A stretch of 7,096 bases of DNA from Tardiphaga sp. (GTDB lineage Bacteria; Pseudomonadota; Alphaproteobacteria; Rhizobiales; Xanthobacteraceae): positions 1-7,096 of the forward strand of contig JACMOT010000167.1 in NCBI GenBank assembly GCA_014377915.1, in the 5' to 3' direction. The first letter of the stretch is position 1; each line of letters opens with the position of its first letter. The translations under genes were made by a program, and so were the position numbers. The notes under the pieces were generated by a model. The model did no database searches. It had not been told where the DNA came from and saw only the letters and a list, made by a program, of their open reading frames with translations. Positions 1 to 6,600 of the stretch are shown piece by piece.

Positions 1-366
1 GAGCCGACTGAAAGGGTCGGGTCCAACTCGCTTCAGCGTCCCGAGCAAGGCATCAGGAACGCTGTTGTAGATTGCCCTGAGGACTTGAGCAGGCTTCAGC
101 AGAACCAACGAGCGGGCCGATTGGGCGAGCGGATCGCGGCCCTGGACGCCAGAGGCCGCTCCGAGAGCCCCTGCGAGGGTCCGAGCGTTTTGCTCAATCT
201 CTGCTAAGGCTGAAAAGCCGCACTGCCGCTTCAAATCGGATGCCGTCAGCACATGACCAACAAAGTGAGGCGAGGCCGTATCGAAGTCACAGAGCGCCCG
301 GAGAGGCCATCCGGAGACGGGCCGAGGCTGAAGGGCGGTGAAATGGTTAGGTGCAGTGTCATCCAT
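1..366 (-). CDS. Hypothetical protein, N-terminal 122 codons (runs off left edge)
   Basis: An open minus-strand frame begins at an ATG (364-366) and stays open for 122 codons to the window edge, so the C-terminus is missing. The frame is closed upstream by a TGA at 424-426, and there is no other ATG, GTG or TTG between that stop and this ATG, which fixes the start. A weak GAGAGA Shine-Dalgarno-like stretch lies about 9 bases upstream. The visible protein starts MDDTAPNHFTALQPRPVSGW. It contains a helical, Ala/Leu-rich stretch (around residues 50-68) and a region near residues 87-115 with LVLLKPAQVLRAIYNSVPDA. It has no signal peptide, membrane segment or nucleotide-binding motif, and I do not recognise the family. 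By hand count 28 of its last 84 visible codons end in A or T, against 7 of the first 50 in dgoK, so its codon use is less GC-biased than its neighbours. It lies downstream of a tRNA gene on the same strand, a position often occupied by imported DNA. That it is a real gene is likely; its function is unknown. Confidence 0.65.
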   Translation of the reverse strand, partial: MDDTAPNHFTALQPRPVSGWPLRALCDFDTASPHFVGHVLTASDLKRQCGFSALAEIEQNARTLAGALGAASGVQGRDPLAQSARSLVLLKPAQVLRAIYNSVPDALLGTLKRVGPDPFSRL

Positions 367-450
367 TGCACCGATTCTCTCACGAAACCCGGATTTGGCA
401 AGCGTTTGGCAGGCGGGCTGAGATCAAGAGGCGAACAGATCAGCATCGAA

Positions 451-492
451 AGTGTGGCGGTAACTGAGGCGGCTCGGTCTGACCGCTACACT
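451..492. repeat. Imperfect inverted repeat / hairpin between tRNA-Ile2 and the left-edge gene
   Basis: Arms 451-461 (agtgtggcggt) and 482-492 (accgctacact) match as an 11-base inverted repeat with one non-Watson-Crick position. Inside it, 463-468 (actgag) pairs with 473-478 (ctcggt) around a GCGG tetraloop. In a plus-strand RNA both imperfect positions are G-U pairs; in a minus-strand RNA they become A-C mismatches. It could act as a terminator for the minus-strand tRNA transcript, since the hairpin is followed on that strand by a short TTT within CTTTCG. There is no good U-run, so the role is open. It could also be an operator for the left-edge gene, whose start is 85 bases further on. Confidence 0.4.
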
Positions 493-518
493 TATGAGAC
501 AGAAACGCCTGAAACCAT

Positions 519-594
519 TGGTGGGCCCGGCAGGACTCGAACCTGCAACCAGACCGTTATGAGCGGTCGGCTCTAACCATTGAGCTACAGGCCC
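519..594 (-). tRNA. tRNA-Ile2 (anticodon CAU, lysidine-modified type)
   Basis: The minus strand folds as a complete 76-nt tRNA. The acceptor stem GGGCCTG pairs with CGGGCCC (one T-G pair), followed by a D arm GCTC/GAGC with loop AATGGTTA. The anticodon stem GACCG/CGGTC encloses the loop CTCATAA, then come a 5-nt variable loop and the T arm GCAGG-TTCGAGT-CCTGC. The discriminator is A and the CCA end is encoded (complement of 519-521). The anticodon is CAU. The loop sequence CTCATAA and the normal G1-C72 pair resemble the minor isoleucine tRNA whose C34 is converted to lysidine by TilS to read AUA. They do not fit initiator tRNA-fMet, which has an unpaired position 1-72. Elongator Met is the alternative for a CAU anticodon and is less likely given the loop. 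Upstream on the minus strand, TTGCCG (complement of 652-657) and a TGTAAG (complement of 631-636) 15 bases apart could be a weak promoter. Confidence 0.93.
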
Positions 595-637
595 CGCCGG
601 GCGTCGCGGGCGACGGCAGTGCCCGCACCCCTTACAA

Positions 638-656
638 TGCCGGCCGCGATCCGGCA
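638..656. repeat. Small perfect inverted repeat upstream of tRNA-Ile2
   Basis: TGCCGG (638-643) and CCGGCA (651-656) form a 6-bp perfect inverted repeat around a 7-base spacer. It overlaps the region where the minus-strand tRNA promoter should lie. It is short and GC-rich, so chance is a fair explanation; an operator or leader hairpin is possible. Confidence 0.25.
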
Positions 657-675
657 ATGCCGCGTTCCCCGTCAT

Positions 676-700
676 GGAACCTTGCCGGGAATATAGCGTT
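676..700 (+). promoter_or_regulatory. Putative EcfG (general stress response) promoter
   Basis: The plus strand shows GGAAC at 676-680 and CGTT at 697-700, separated by exactly 16 bases. This matches the known alphaproteobacterial consensus for the extracytoplasmic sigma factor EcfG (GGAAC-N16/17-CGTT), which is controlled by the PhyR/NepR partner switch. Transcription would start around 706, giving a leader of about 25 bases before the small membrane protein gene at 731. No comparable sigma-70 promoter is evident at this spot. The match is by eye and promoter activity is inferred. Confidence 0.6.
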
Positions 701-730
701 GCATCGCGGCATTCAACCGGGGGAAGTGCG

Positions 731-943
731 ATGTTTCGCTGGGCCGTGATCTGTCTCGTCATTTCGCTGATTGCCGGCGGCCTCGGGCTCACCGGACTGT
801 CAGGCTTTGCCAGGCGGCTGGCGATGATCTTCTTCGCGCTGTTCTTCCTCGGCTTCCTGGCGCTGCTCGGCTTCGCCTATCTGGTCGCCGGCGCCGTCAG
901 CAGCGGCGAGCTGCTGCCGGCGCTGGTCACGGTCAGCGTCTGA
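731..943 (+). CDS. DUF1328/YtjA-like (UPF0391) small membrane protein
   Basis: This 70-residue hydrophobic protein has two predicted membrane segments, roughly residues 4-24 and 28-54, separated by a short turn with an RR pair (residues 28-29). The opening MFRWAVICLVISLIAGGLG and the following LGLTGLSGFARRLAMIFFAL fit the DUF1328 pattern: an aromatic-Trp-Ala start, a Gly-rich turn, then an Ile/Phe-rich second helix. Family members are small inner-membrane proteins of unknown biochemical role. The start at 731 is chosen because GGGGGAAG (719-726) sits just before it and because the family begins with this Met. An in-frame ATG at 674 lies inside the putative EcfG promoter and upstream of its expected transcription start, so it is unlikely. 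The family is usually about 50-60 residues; this one carries an extra C-terminal stretch (SSGELLPALVTVSV). The promoter suggests induction by general stress. Confidence 0.8.
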   Translation: MFRWAVICLVISLIAGGLGLTGLSGFARRLAMIFFALFFLGFLALLGFAYLVAGAVSSGELLPALVTVSV

Positions 944-1019
944 TCCAATGCTGCCGGACTTGCACAGCGCCCTGCGTTGATCGTACAGCCATCCGACAAT
1001 CATGCCGGAGGAAGCGCTG

Positions 1020-1931
1020 GTGGAAGACATCGCCTGGATCGCGGTGGATTGGGGCACGTCCAATCTCAGGACATGGGCGATGGACCGCGCCGGCGAGGTC
1101 GTCGCCGAGGCGTCGTCTTCGAGCGGCATGGCGACGCTCGATCGCCCCGGCTTCGAGCCGGCGCTGCTGGCGCTGATCGGCGACTGGCTGCCGGCGGATC
1201 GCCGCACGCCGGTGATCGCTTGCGGCATGGTCGGCGCCCGCCAGGGCTGGATCGAGGTGCCCTATCGCCAGGTGCCGTGCACGCCGGTGGCGCTGGCGCA
1301 AATCGGCCGCCCGGACACGCGCGATCCCCGCCTGCGGGTGATGATCGTCGGCGGCCTGATGCAGGCCAGGCCGGCCGATGTGATGCGCGGCGAGGAAACT
1401 CAGATCGCCGGCCTTTTGCTCGACAATCCCGGCTTTGACGGCGTGCTCTGCCTGCCGGGCACCCATACCAAATGGGTGCGGGTGCAAAGCGGCGAGATCG
1501 TCGCATTTCAGAGTGTCATGACCGGCGAGCTGTTTGCGCTGCTGGCCGGTCAATCGGTGCTGCGCCACAGCCTGGATGGCGAGGGCTGGGATGACGCCGA
1601 ATTCGCCCGCGCTGTCAGCGCCACGCTCGCCGATCCCGGCGGTTTCGCCGGCCGGCTGTTCGCGGTCCGCGCCGAAGCGCTGCTGTCGGGCCTGCCGGCG
1701 GCGGCGGCGCGGGCGCGGCTGTCCGGGCTGTTGATCGGCGCCGAACTGGCGGCGACGCAGGCCTATTGGCGCGACGCCGATGCCACCATCGTCGGCAATG
1801 GCGCGCAGTCCGGCCATTATGCCGGCGCGCTGCGCGCGCAGGGCCGCTCGCCCGCGATCGCCGATACCACCCTCGTCACGTTGAGCGGCCTGCGCTCGGC
1901 CTGGCAGCAACTCGCAAAGGAGGCGTCATGA
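1020..1931 (+). CDS. dgoK: 2-dehydro-3-deoxygalactonokinase
   Basis: The enzyme phosphorylates 2-dehydro-3-deoxy-D-galactonate with ATP to the 6-phosphate, the kinase step of cytoplasmic De Ley-Doudoroff galactonate catabolism. The 303-residue product has the family's N-terminal phosphate-binding loop IAVDWGTSNLRTW (Asp10-Trp11-Gly12-Thr13), the conserved CLPGTHTKWV block (about residues 144-153), and the C-terminal GLLIGAEL and IVGNGAQSGHYAGAL segments. Length and motif order agree with the E. coli enzyme (about 292 residues). I place the start at GTG 1020 because GGAGG (1007-1011) stands 8 bases before it and the protein then opens like its homologues. An in-frame ATG at 1002 would add six residues but has no ribosome binding site. 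The stop overlaps the next start as ATGA, so the gene is translationally coupled to dgoA. The 76 bases upstream hold no convincing sigma-70 promoter or operator. Confidence 0.92.
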   Translation: MEDIAWIAVDWGTSNLRTWAMDRAGEVVAEASSSSGMATLDRPGFEPALLALIGDWLPADRRTPVIACGMVGARQGWIEVPYRQVPCTPVALAQIGRPDTRDPRLRVMIVGGLMQARPADVMRGEETQIAGLLLDNPGFDGVLCLPGTHTKWVRVQSGEIVAFQSVMTGELFALLAGQSVLRHSLDGEGWDDAEFARAVSATLADPGGFAGRLFAVRAEALLSGLPAAAARARLSGLLIGAELAATQAYWRDADATIVGNGAQSGHYAGALRAQGRSPAIADTTLVTLSGLRSAWQQLAKEAS

Positions 1932-2527
1932 CGCGCCACATCATCGGTATTCTGCGTGGTATTCGGCCGGAGGAGGCCGAGGCGATCTGCGCCGTACTGA
2001 TCGAGGCGGGGCTGACCACGCTCGAGATCCCGCTCAACTCGCCGCAGCCGCTGCGCACCATCGAACAGCTCGCCAGGACGTTTGGCGACGTGGCGACGAT
2101 CGGCGCCGGCACCGTGCTGACCGCGCAGCAGGTGCGCGACGTCGCCAGCGCCGGCGGCACCATCATCGTGTCGCCGAATTTCAACGCGGAGGTGGTGGCG
2201 GCGACCCAAGCGGCGAGACTGCGATCATGGCCCGGCGTGTTGACGCCGTCGGAATGCTTTGCCGCGCTTGCTGCCGGCGCCGACGGGTTGAAGATCTTTC
2301 CCTGCTCGGTGGTCGGTCCGGCCGGCATCAAGGCGATGCGCGCGGTGCTGCCGGCGGACACCGCGCTCTATGCGGTGGGCGGGGCAGGCCCATCGAACTT
2401 CGCCGAATGGCGCGCCGCCGGCATCACCGGCTTCGGCATCGGCACCGCGCTGTATCAGCCCGGCCAATCCGCCGACGCCGTAAGCCAGGCCGCGGCGGGT
2501 ATCGTCGCGGCCTATGATGCGATGTGA
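1928..2527 (+). CDS. dgoA: 2-dehydro-3-deoxy-6-phosphogalactonate aldolase
   Basis: This class I aldolase cleaves 2-dehydro-3-deoxy-6-phosphogalactonate to pyruvate and D-glyceraldehyde 3-phosphate, completing the pathway begun by DgoK. The 199-residue protein follows the KDPG/KDPGal aldolase TIM-barrel pattern. It has ILRGI (residues 8-12, with Arg10), LEIPLNSPQP (32-41, Glu33 as the presumed catalytic acid), IGAGTVL (58-64) and VSPNF (81-85). These are followed by PGVLTPSE (102-109), the Schiff-base lysine in GLKIFPCS (Lys122), and a YAVGGAGPSNF phosphate-binding loop. LNSPQ and the overall sequence resemble E. coli DgoA more than the KDPG aldolase Eda, and the dgoK neighbour supports this. 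The start is the ATG of the ATGA overlap, with AAAGGAGG (1916-1923) just before it. The gene ends 18 bases from the convergent binding-protein gene with no visible terminator between them. Confidence 0.93.
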   Translation: MTRHIIGILRGIRPEEAEAICAVLIEAGLTTLEIPLNSPQPLRTIEQLARTFGDVATIGAGTVLTAQQVRDVASAGGTIIVSPNFNAEVVAATQAARLRSWPGVLTPSECFAALAAGADGLKIFPCSVVGPAGIKAMRAVLPADTALYAVGGAGPSNFAEWRAAGITGFGIGTALYQPGQSADAVSQAAAGIVAAYDAM

Positions 2528-2545
2528 CGGTGGCCTGAAGCGGCG

Positions 2546-3508
2546 TCAGTCCACCGAGACGCCGGCCAGTTCCACCACCTTGCGCCACTTCTCGGTCTCC
2601 TCGGCGATCAGTTTGCCGAACGCTTCCGGTGTCATCGGCCGCGGCAGGCCGCCGACCTCGCTCAGCCGCGCCACCAGCTTCGGATCCTTCAGCGCGAGGT
2701 CGATCGCCTTGTTGAGGATCTCGACGATCTCCGGCGGCGTGCCCTTCGGCGCTGAAATGCCGTAGAAGCCAACCGACTCGAAGCCCGGCACGGTCTCGGC
2801 GATCGCCGGGATATCCGGCAGCGGCGGCCAGCGCTTCGGCGAGGTCACGCCGAGCGCGCGCACGGTGCCGCCGCGCGCCTGTTCCAGCGCGGTCGGCAAA
2901 TTGTCGAAGATCAGTTGCACCTTGTTGGAGATGATGTCCGGGTAGGCGATCGCCGAGCCGCGATACGGCACATGGATCATGTCGCATTTGGTCAGCGCCT
3001 TGAACAATTCCGCCGACATGTGCACCGAGGTGCCGTTGCCCGACGAGGCATAGGAAATCTTGCCGGGGTTGGCGCGGCAATAGTCGATGAATTCCTGCAT
3101 CGTCTTCGCCGGCACCGCATTGGCGACCACCAGCATATTGGCGAGCTGCATGATGCTGGCGACCGGCACGGTGTCGCGGATGAAATCATAGGGCAGCTTC
3201 TTGTACAGCGATGCCGAGATCGCATTGTTCGGCGCCACGAACAGCAGCGTGTAGCCATCCGGCGCGGAGGTCACCGCCGCGGCGGCGGCGAGGTTGCCGC
3301 CGGAGCCGGCGCGGTTTTCCACCACGAATTGCTGGCCGAAATGCTCCGACAGCCACTGGCTCATGATTCGCGCGACGATATCGACCGGGCCGCCGGCGGC
3401 AAAGCCGATCAGCCAGCGCACCGGGCGGTTCGGATAATCCGCGGCAGCAGCGGGCAGGGTGCCCAGGCAGAACACACAGAGCAGCGCAACGCGCCAGAAA
3501 GCGATCAT
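2546..3508 (-). CDS. Tripartite tricarboxylate transporter family (Bug/TctC-type) substrate-binding protein
   Basis: This 320-residue protein is exported and should bind a small carboxylate or related ligand in the periplasm. Residues 1-23 form a Sec signal peptide (hydrophobic VALLCVFCLGTLPA, cleavage after AAA and before DYPNRP). The mature part shows the usual Bug landmarks: YPNRPVRWLIGFAAGGPVD (25-43), VVENRAGSGG (62-71), APDGYTLL (82-89), SSGNGTS (155-161), HVPYRGS (179-185) and GFYGISAPKGTP further on. Length is typical (about 300-330). The start ATG has GGAGG four bases upstream and precedes the signal peptide directly. No TctA or TctB membrane subunits are present, so it is an orphan in this window; such orphan receptors are very common in Bordetella and also in rhizobia. 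Its ligand cannot be read from sequence. Facing the dgo operon suggests, but does not show, a link to sugar-acid uptake. Confidence 0.92.
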   Translation of the reverse strand: MIAFWRVALLCVFCLGTLPAAAADYPNRPVRWLIGFAAGGPVDIVARIMSQWLSEHFGQQFVVENRAGSGGNLAAAAAVTSAPDGYTLLFVAPNNAISASLYKKLPYDFIRDTVPVASIMQLANMLVVANAVPAKTMQEFIDYCRANPGKISYASSGNGTSVHMSAELFKALTKCDMIHVPYRGSAIAYPDIISNKVQLIFDNLPTALEQARGGTVRALGVTSPKRWPPLPDIPAIAETVPGFESVGFYGISAPKGTPPEIVEILNKAIDLALKDPKLVARLSEVGGLPRPMTPEAFGKLIAEETEKWRKVVELAGVSVD

Positions 3509-3674
3509 GTTTCCTCCAGAAGGTGGCCGCGTCGTCGCTGTGCGACGGCGCGGGCTCCGGCTTGGCGCCGGTTACGGACATGCTTTCACAGAAAGCCGAA
3601 ATTGCCTATGGCCCTTGGCTGCCGCCGCCTCCGCCGATTTTCCGAAGACCCGTTGGCGATGCCGATCGCATCTG
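3509..3674. other. Intergenic region upstream of the binding-protein gene
   Basis: These 166 bases separate the end of the large ATPase gene from the start of the Bug gene, both on the minus strand. They must hold the promoter of the binding-protein gene unless it is read through from the ATPase operon. I see no convincing -35/-10 pair on the minus strand. A 5-bp GC-rich hairpin (CCGGC-TTGGC-GCCGG, around 3557-3571) is present but has no T-run. Plus-strand open frames here are extensions of shadows and have no ribosome binding site or recognisable product. Confidence 0.5.
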
Positions 3675-3683
3675 TCAGATGCG
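3667..3683. repeat. 7-bp perfect hairpin spanning the stop codon of the ATPase gene
   Basis: CGCATCT (3667-3673) and AGATGCG (3677-3683) are perfect complements around a 3-base spacer, and the ATPase stop codon (3675-3677) falls in the centre. Its position suggests a role in ending or protecting the minus-strand transcript. No T-run follows on the minus strand, so it is not a standard Rho-independent terminator. Confidence 0.4.
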
Positions 3684-6600
3684 TGCGGCCGACTTCTTCG
3701 CTCGCGCAACAACCTCCTCCGGCGTTGGTGGATTCGGCGGATGGAAGGAAAGGCAGATCGGCGTCATGAGCTTGAACGGTTTGCCGCTTTTTTCGGTCTT
3801 GAAGTAGAACTCGCCGGCTGCGAGCTTGCCCACGTCATCCGCCGTCCCCCCGGTGGCCGCAATCATGCTTTTAACGGACTGCTGATCGGTGGGCGAGTTT
3901 TGCTTGCCAAGAAACTGCGTTGTGCAGTTCGAGATCACCTTGTTGTCGATGCCCTTGGGCGCCTGGGTCACCACGATCATGCCGAGCCCGTATTTTCGCG
4001 CTTGCGCCACCAACTGGACGCCGCTGGTCTTCGACAATGCGCCGGCCCCCGACGGCACGAAGCTTTGCGCTTCGTCGATCACGTAGAGCAGCCCGCGCGG
4101 CGACGGGTTCTTCTTGATCCATCCGAACAGCGTCATCTGCAGCCGGTTGACAAAGTCCTGCTTGGCCTCGTCAGACGCCAGACCCGACAGGTTGATGACC
4201 GAAATGCGTGTCTTTGATGGGCTCGCGCCGAAGAACAACAGCTTTGGGTCGAGCACCGGTCCGCTTGCCTTCAGCAGCGGGTTGGTGGCAACGGCGGCTT
4301 TCAGTTCGTCGGCCATCTTGGCCGCCAGTTTGTCAGCCTGTCCAATCTCGCTAACGCCGTCGGGAAGATCGGCGAGCAGCGCTGTCATCGTCTTGAGGTC
4401 GCTGCCGCCCTGGATCGCAAACGCCCGCAGCGCGTCGTTGAGAACACCCTTTTGTAGATTGGTTTTGGCGCCTGCCAAAGGCCCCAGCGTGTCGGCAGCC
4501 ATGGTCACCGCCTGGCTGAGCTCGTCGGGATCGTCGCCGATCGCGGTAAAATCGGGCAGCACGGATAGAAACAGCGGATTGCCGGCACTGATGCCAGGCG
4601 TCCAAACTACCACCTCGACGACTTGGGCATAGCGCTGGGCTTTAACTGCATCCTCATCGGTGAAATTGAGCGGCCGCTGGGGCCAGGCGTCACCCAGCCG
4701 CGCCAAATCGTTATTGGGGTCGATGACAATGGCCGGAATGCCGGCCGGCGCCGCTTCCTCGACAAGTCGCCGCAGCAGCACCGTCTTGCCAGATCCGGCA
4801 CCGGCGATGATCGCGGTATGGCGCGGCAGGAGCGCTATCGCCAGCGCCACGTCATCGCCTCCCGCCGCGCGGCGGCCGATCGGGATTGTGCTTAGAGCGA
4901 GGGAATCGACGGCAATGCGCGCTGAAACCGGGGGCTTCGGCGTTGCTAGGCCTTGAATAAGCGCGGCCGGCGAAGAAGGTGATTCATTCATTGTTTCGGC
5001 CGAGGTGATTCCCCCTGTAGGTTCATCAACAGTCGGCAAAGGCGGCGGGCACAAACCCGCCGCTTTGAAAAAGGCTGTCTCGCAGAGCGGCTTGCGATCG
5101 ATCAGCCAGCGTTGAAAGGCATCGAATGCGCCGCTGGCAATCGCGTCGTCGCGCATCTGGACCAAAGCGACGAAAGTGCGCAGGTCTGCATCACTCGGGT
5201 CAAGCTGTAATCCGCCGGCCGAACCGAAGGCTTCGAACAATTCGCCGGTCTTTTTGCCGCTGGGTGGCGGGCCCCGCCGCACTACGATGAGGTGACGGTG
5301 TGGGACATTCGCTGCTATACCGGACGCCGTCAACGCCGCCCTGAAGCGCGCACACAGCGCCACGGCGTTGCTGTGCTGCAGGGCCCTGAAGCAAAAATGC
5401 CGTTCGCTGTCATTGGCGCGATGGTCGATGAAGGTAAGCCGGCCGTGCAACGGTGGCGTCTTTTGTCCCGGGTCGGTCTTGGCAACGACATCATAGTCGT
5501 CGTGTGGCGGAATCTGCTTGACGTAAAGATCGAAGGCGTCGCGCAACAGCATGCCGAGCTTGCCGTCGTTCTTGTCGTCGAGAAGTTCGTCGATATCAGC
5601 CGCCGCCGCTGCATCGGAAAATGCAGCGCCGTAGCTATCTCCGGCCGCCGGCCTCGCAGGATGGACCCGCGTCGGATCTTCGCCAAGCGAATCGCACGGC
5701 ACGACCCTGCCCAGTTCGAGGCATTGTTTGCGATGCGCGTCGCAGCGCATCAGGATCGTGCGGGGGGTCAAGCCAATGGCGGCGCTTCGGATCGCCGCAT
5801 CGGAAAACGGCCAAGTCGCGCTGGACGGCTCGATGCCCGCTTCGGCATAGGCAGGCGCCAGGCGATCAACCAGCAATTTGCGAACGGCGACCTCCTGTTG
5901 CATCGGGCGCAACGCGGTTGGCGCCGAGAAGCTTTGGTGCAGGGGACCCGGACCGTCGCGCTTGATGATCTCCCAAGAACTTAACAGACAGGTGATGACC
6001 AGCATTCCCCTGTCGATGACTCTCGCCAAGTCGAGCAAGCCGCCTGTCAGTAGTTTGGTGAAATTCGGAGTGTCGCCGAGGTCTGACCCGCTTCCTCCCG
6101 CGCTCAGCACACCGTCGATCTGATCAACAGCGATCAGGGTTGGGCCGGCCAGCGCCATGATCCACATCAGCCCCCGCACGATCTCAACGGGCGATGGCGG
6201 CGGCTTCAGGAAACCGAGACTCTTTCGTATCGCCTCGTCGGCCTCGTAACCTTGCAGCCAGGCGTGAGCGATGCCGACCGAGGCAAGATCGTGCGAGCGC
6301 AACAACGCCAGCGCGCGGAATACGTCCTGGTGGTTCAAGGCGTTGGCGGGATCGCTCTTGAGCAGGCCCTTGACGAGCAGGTCGACAACCAGCTTCGGGT
6401 CAACGGTCTTGTTTTCGAAAACAAAGTTGACTTCCTTCTCGATCTTGAATCGACGGGCGACTCCGCTGATGACCGCTTCGTGCTGACGCTGCCCGTTCGG
6501 CATTTGCTGAAGCAGGGAAGTAAGAAAGCTGAGCGCGGCACTTTTCCAGAAATCATTGATCCCGACGACGTCGAGCATGATGAACCAGCCGTTTTCCTCC

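Noticed and set aside
253..576. Plus-strand open frame of 107 codons overlapping the left-edge gene and running through the tRNA
   Set aside because: It overlaps the tRNA on the opposite strand, lacks a ribosome binding site, and opposes a better-supported minus-strand frame.
424..792. Minus-strand open frame of 122 codons
   Set aside because: It reads through the whole tRNA-Ile2 gene and the promoter of the DUF1328 gene, and the product is Arg/Pro-rich with no recognisable domain.
933..1910. Minus-strand open frame of 325 codons opposite dgoK
   Set aside because: The translation is an Arg/Ala/Gly/His-rich shadow of a high-GC gene; dgoK on the other strand has clear family motifs.
3667..3683. 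Rho-independent terminator for the ATPase gene
   Set aside because: The hairpin is real, but no T-run follows it on the minus strand, so it is listed only as a repeat.
2915..3769. Plus-strand open frame of 284 codons opposite the Bug gene
   Set aside because: It is a Gly/Arg/His-rich shadow with no ribosome binding site; the minus strand carries an unmistakable binding protein with a signal peptide.
5247..5273. Third functional Walker A (GPPPSGKKT) in the large ATPase
   Set aside because: Lys instead of Ser/Thr directly follows the GK, and no matching Walker B was found nearby; it is more likely a conserved basic loop.
5292..5984. Plus-strand open frame of 230 codons inside the ATPase gene
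   Set aside because: The composition is typical of a high-GC antisense frame and it lies wholly within a well-supported coding region.
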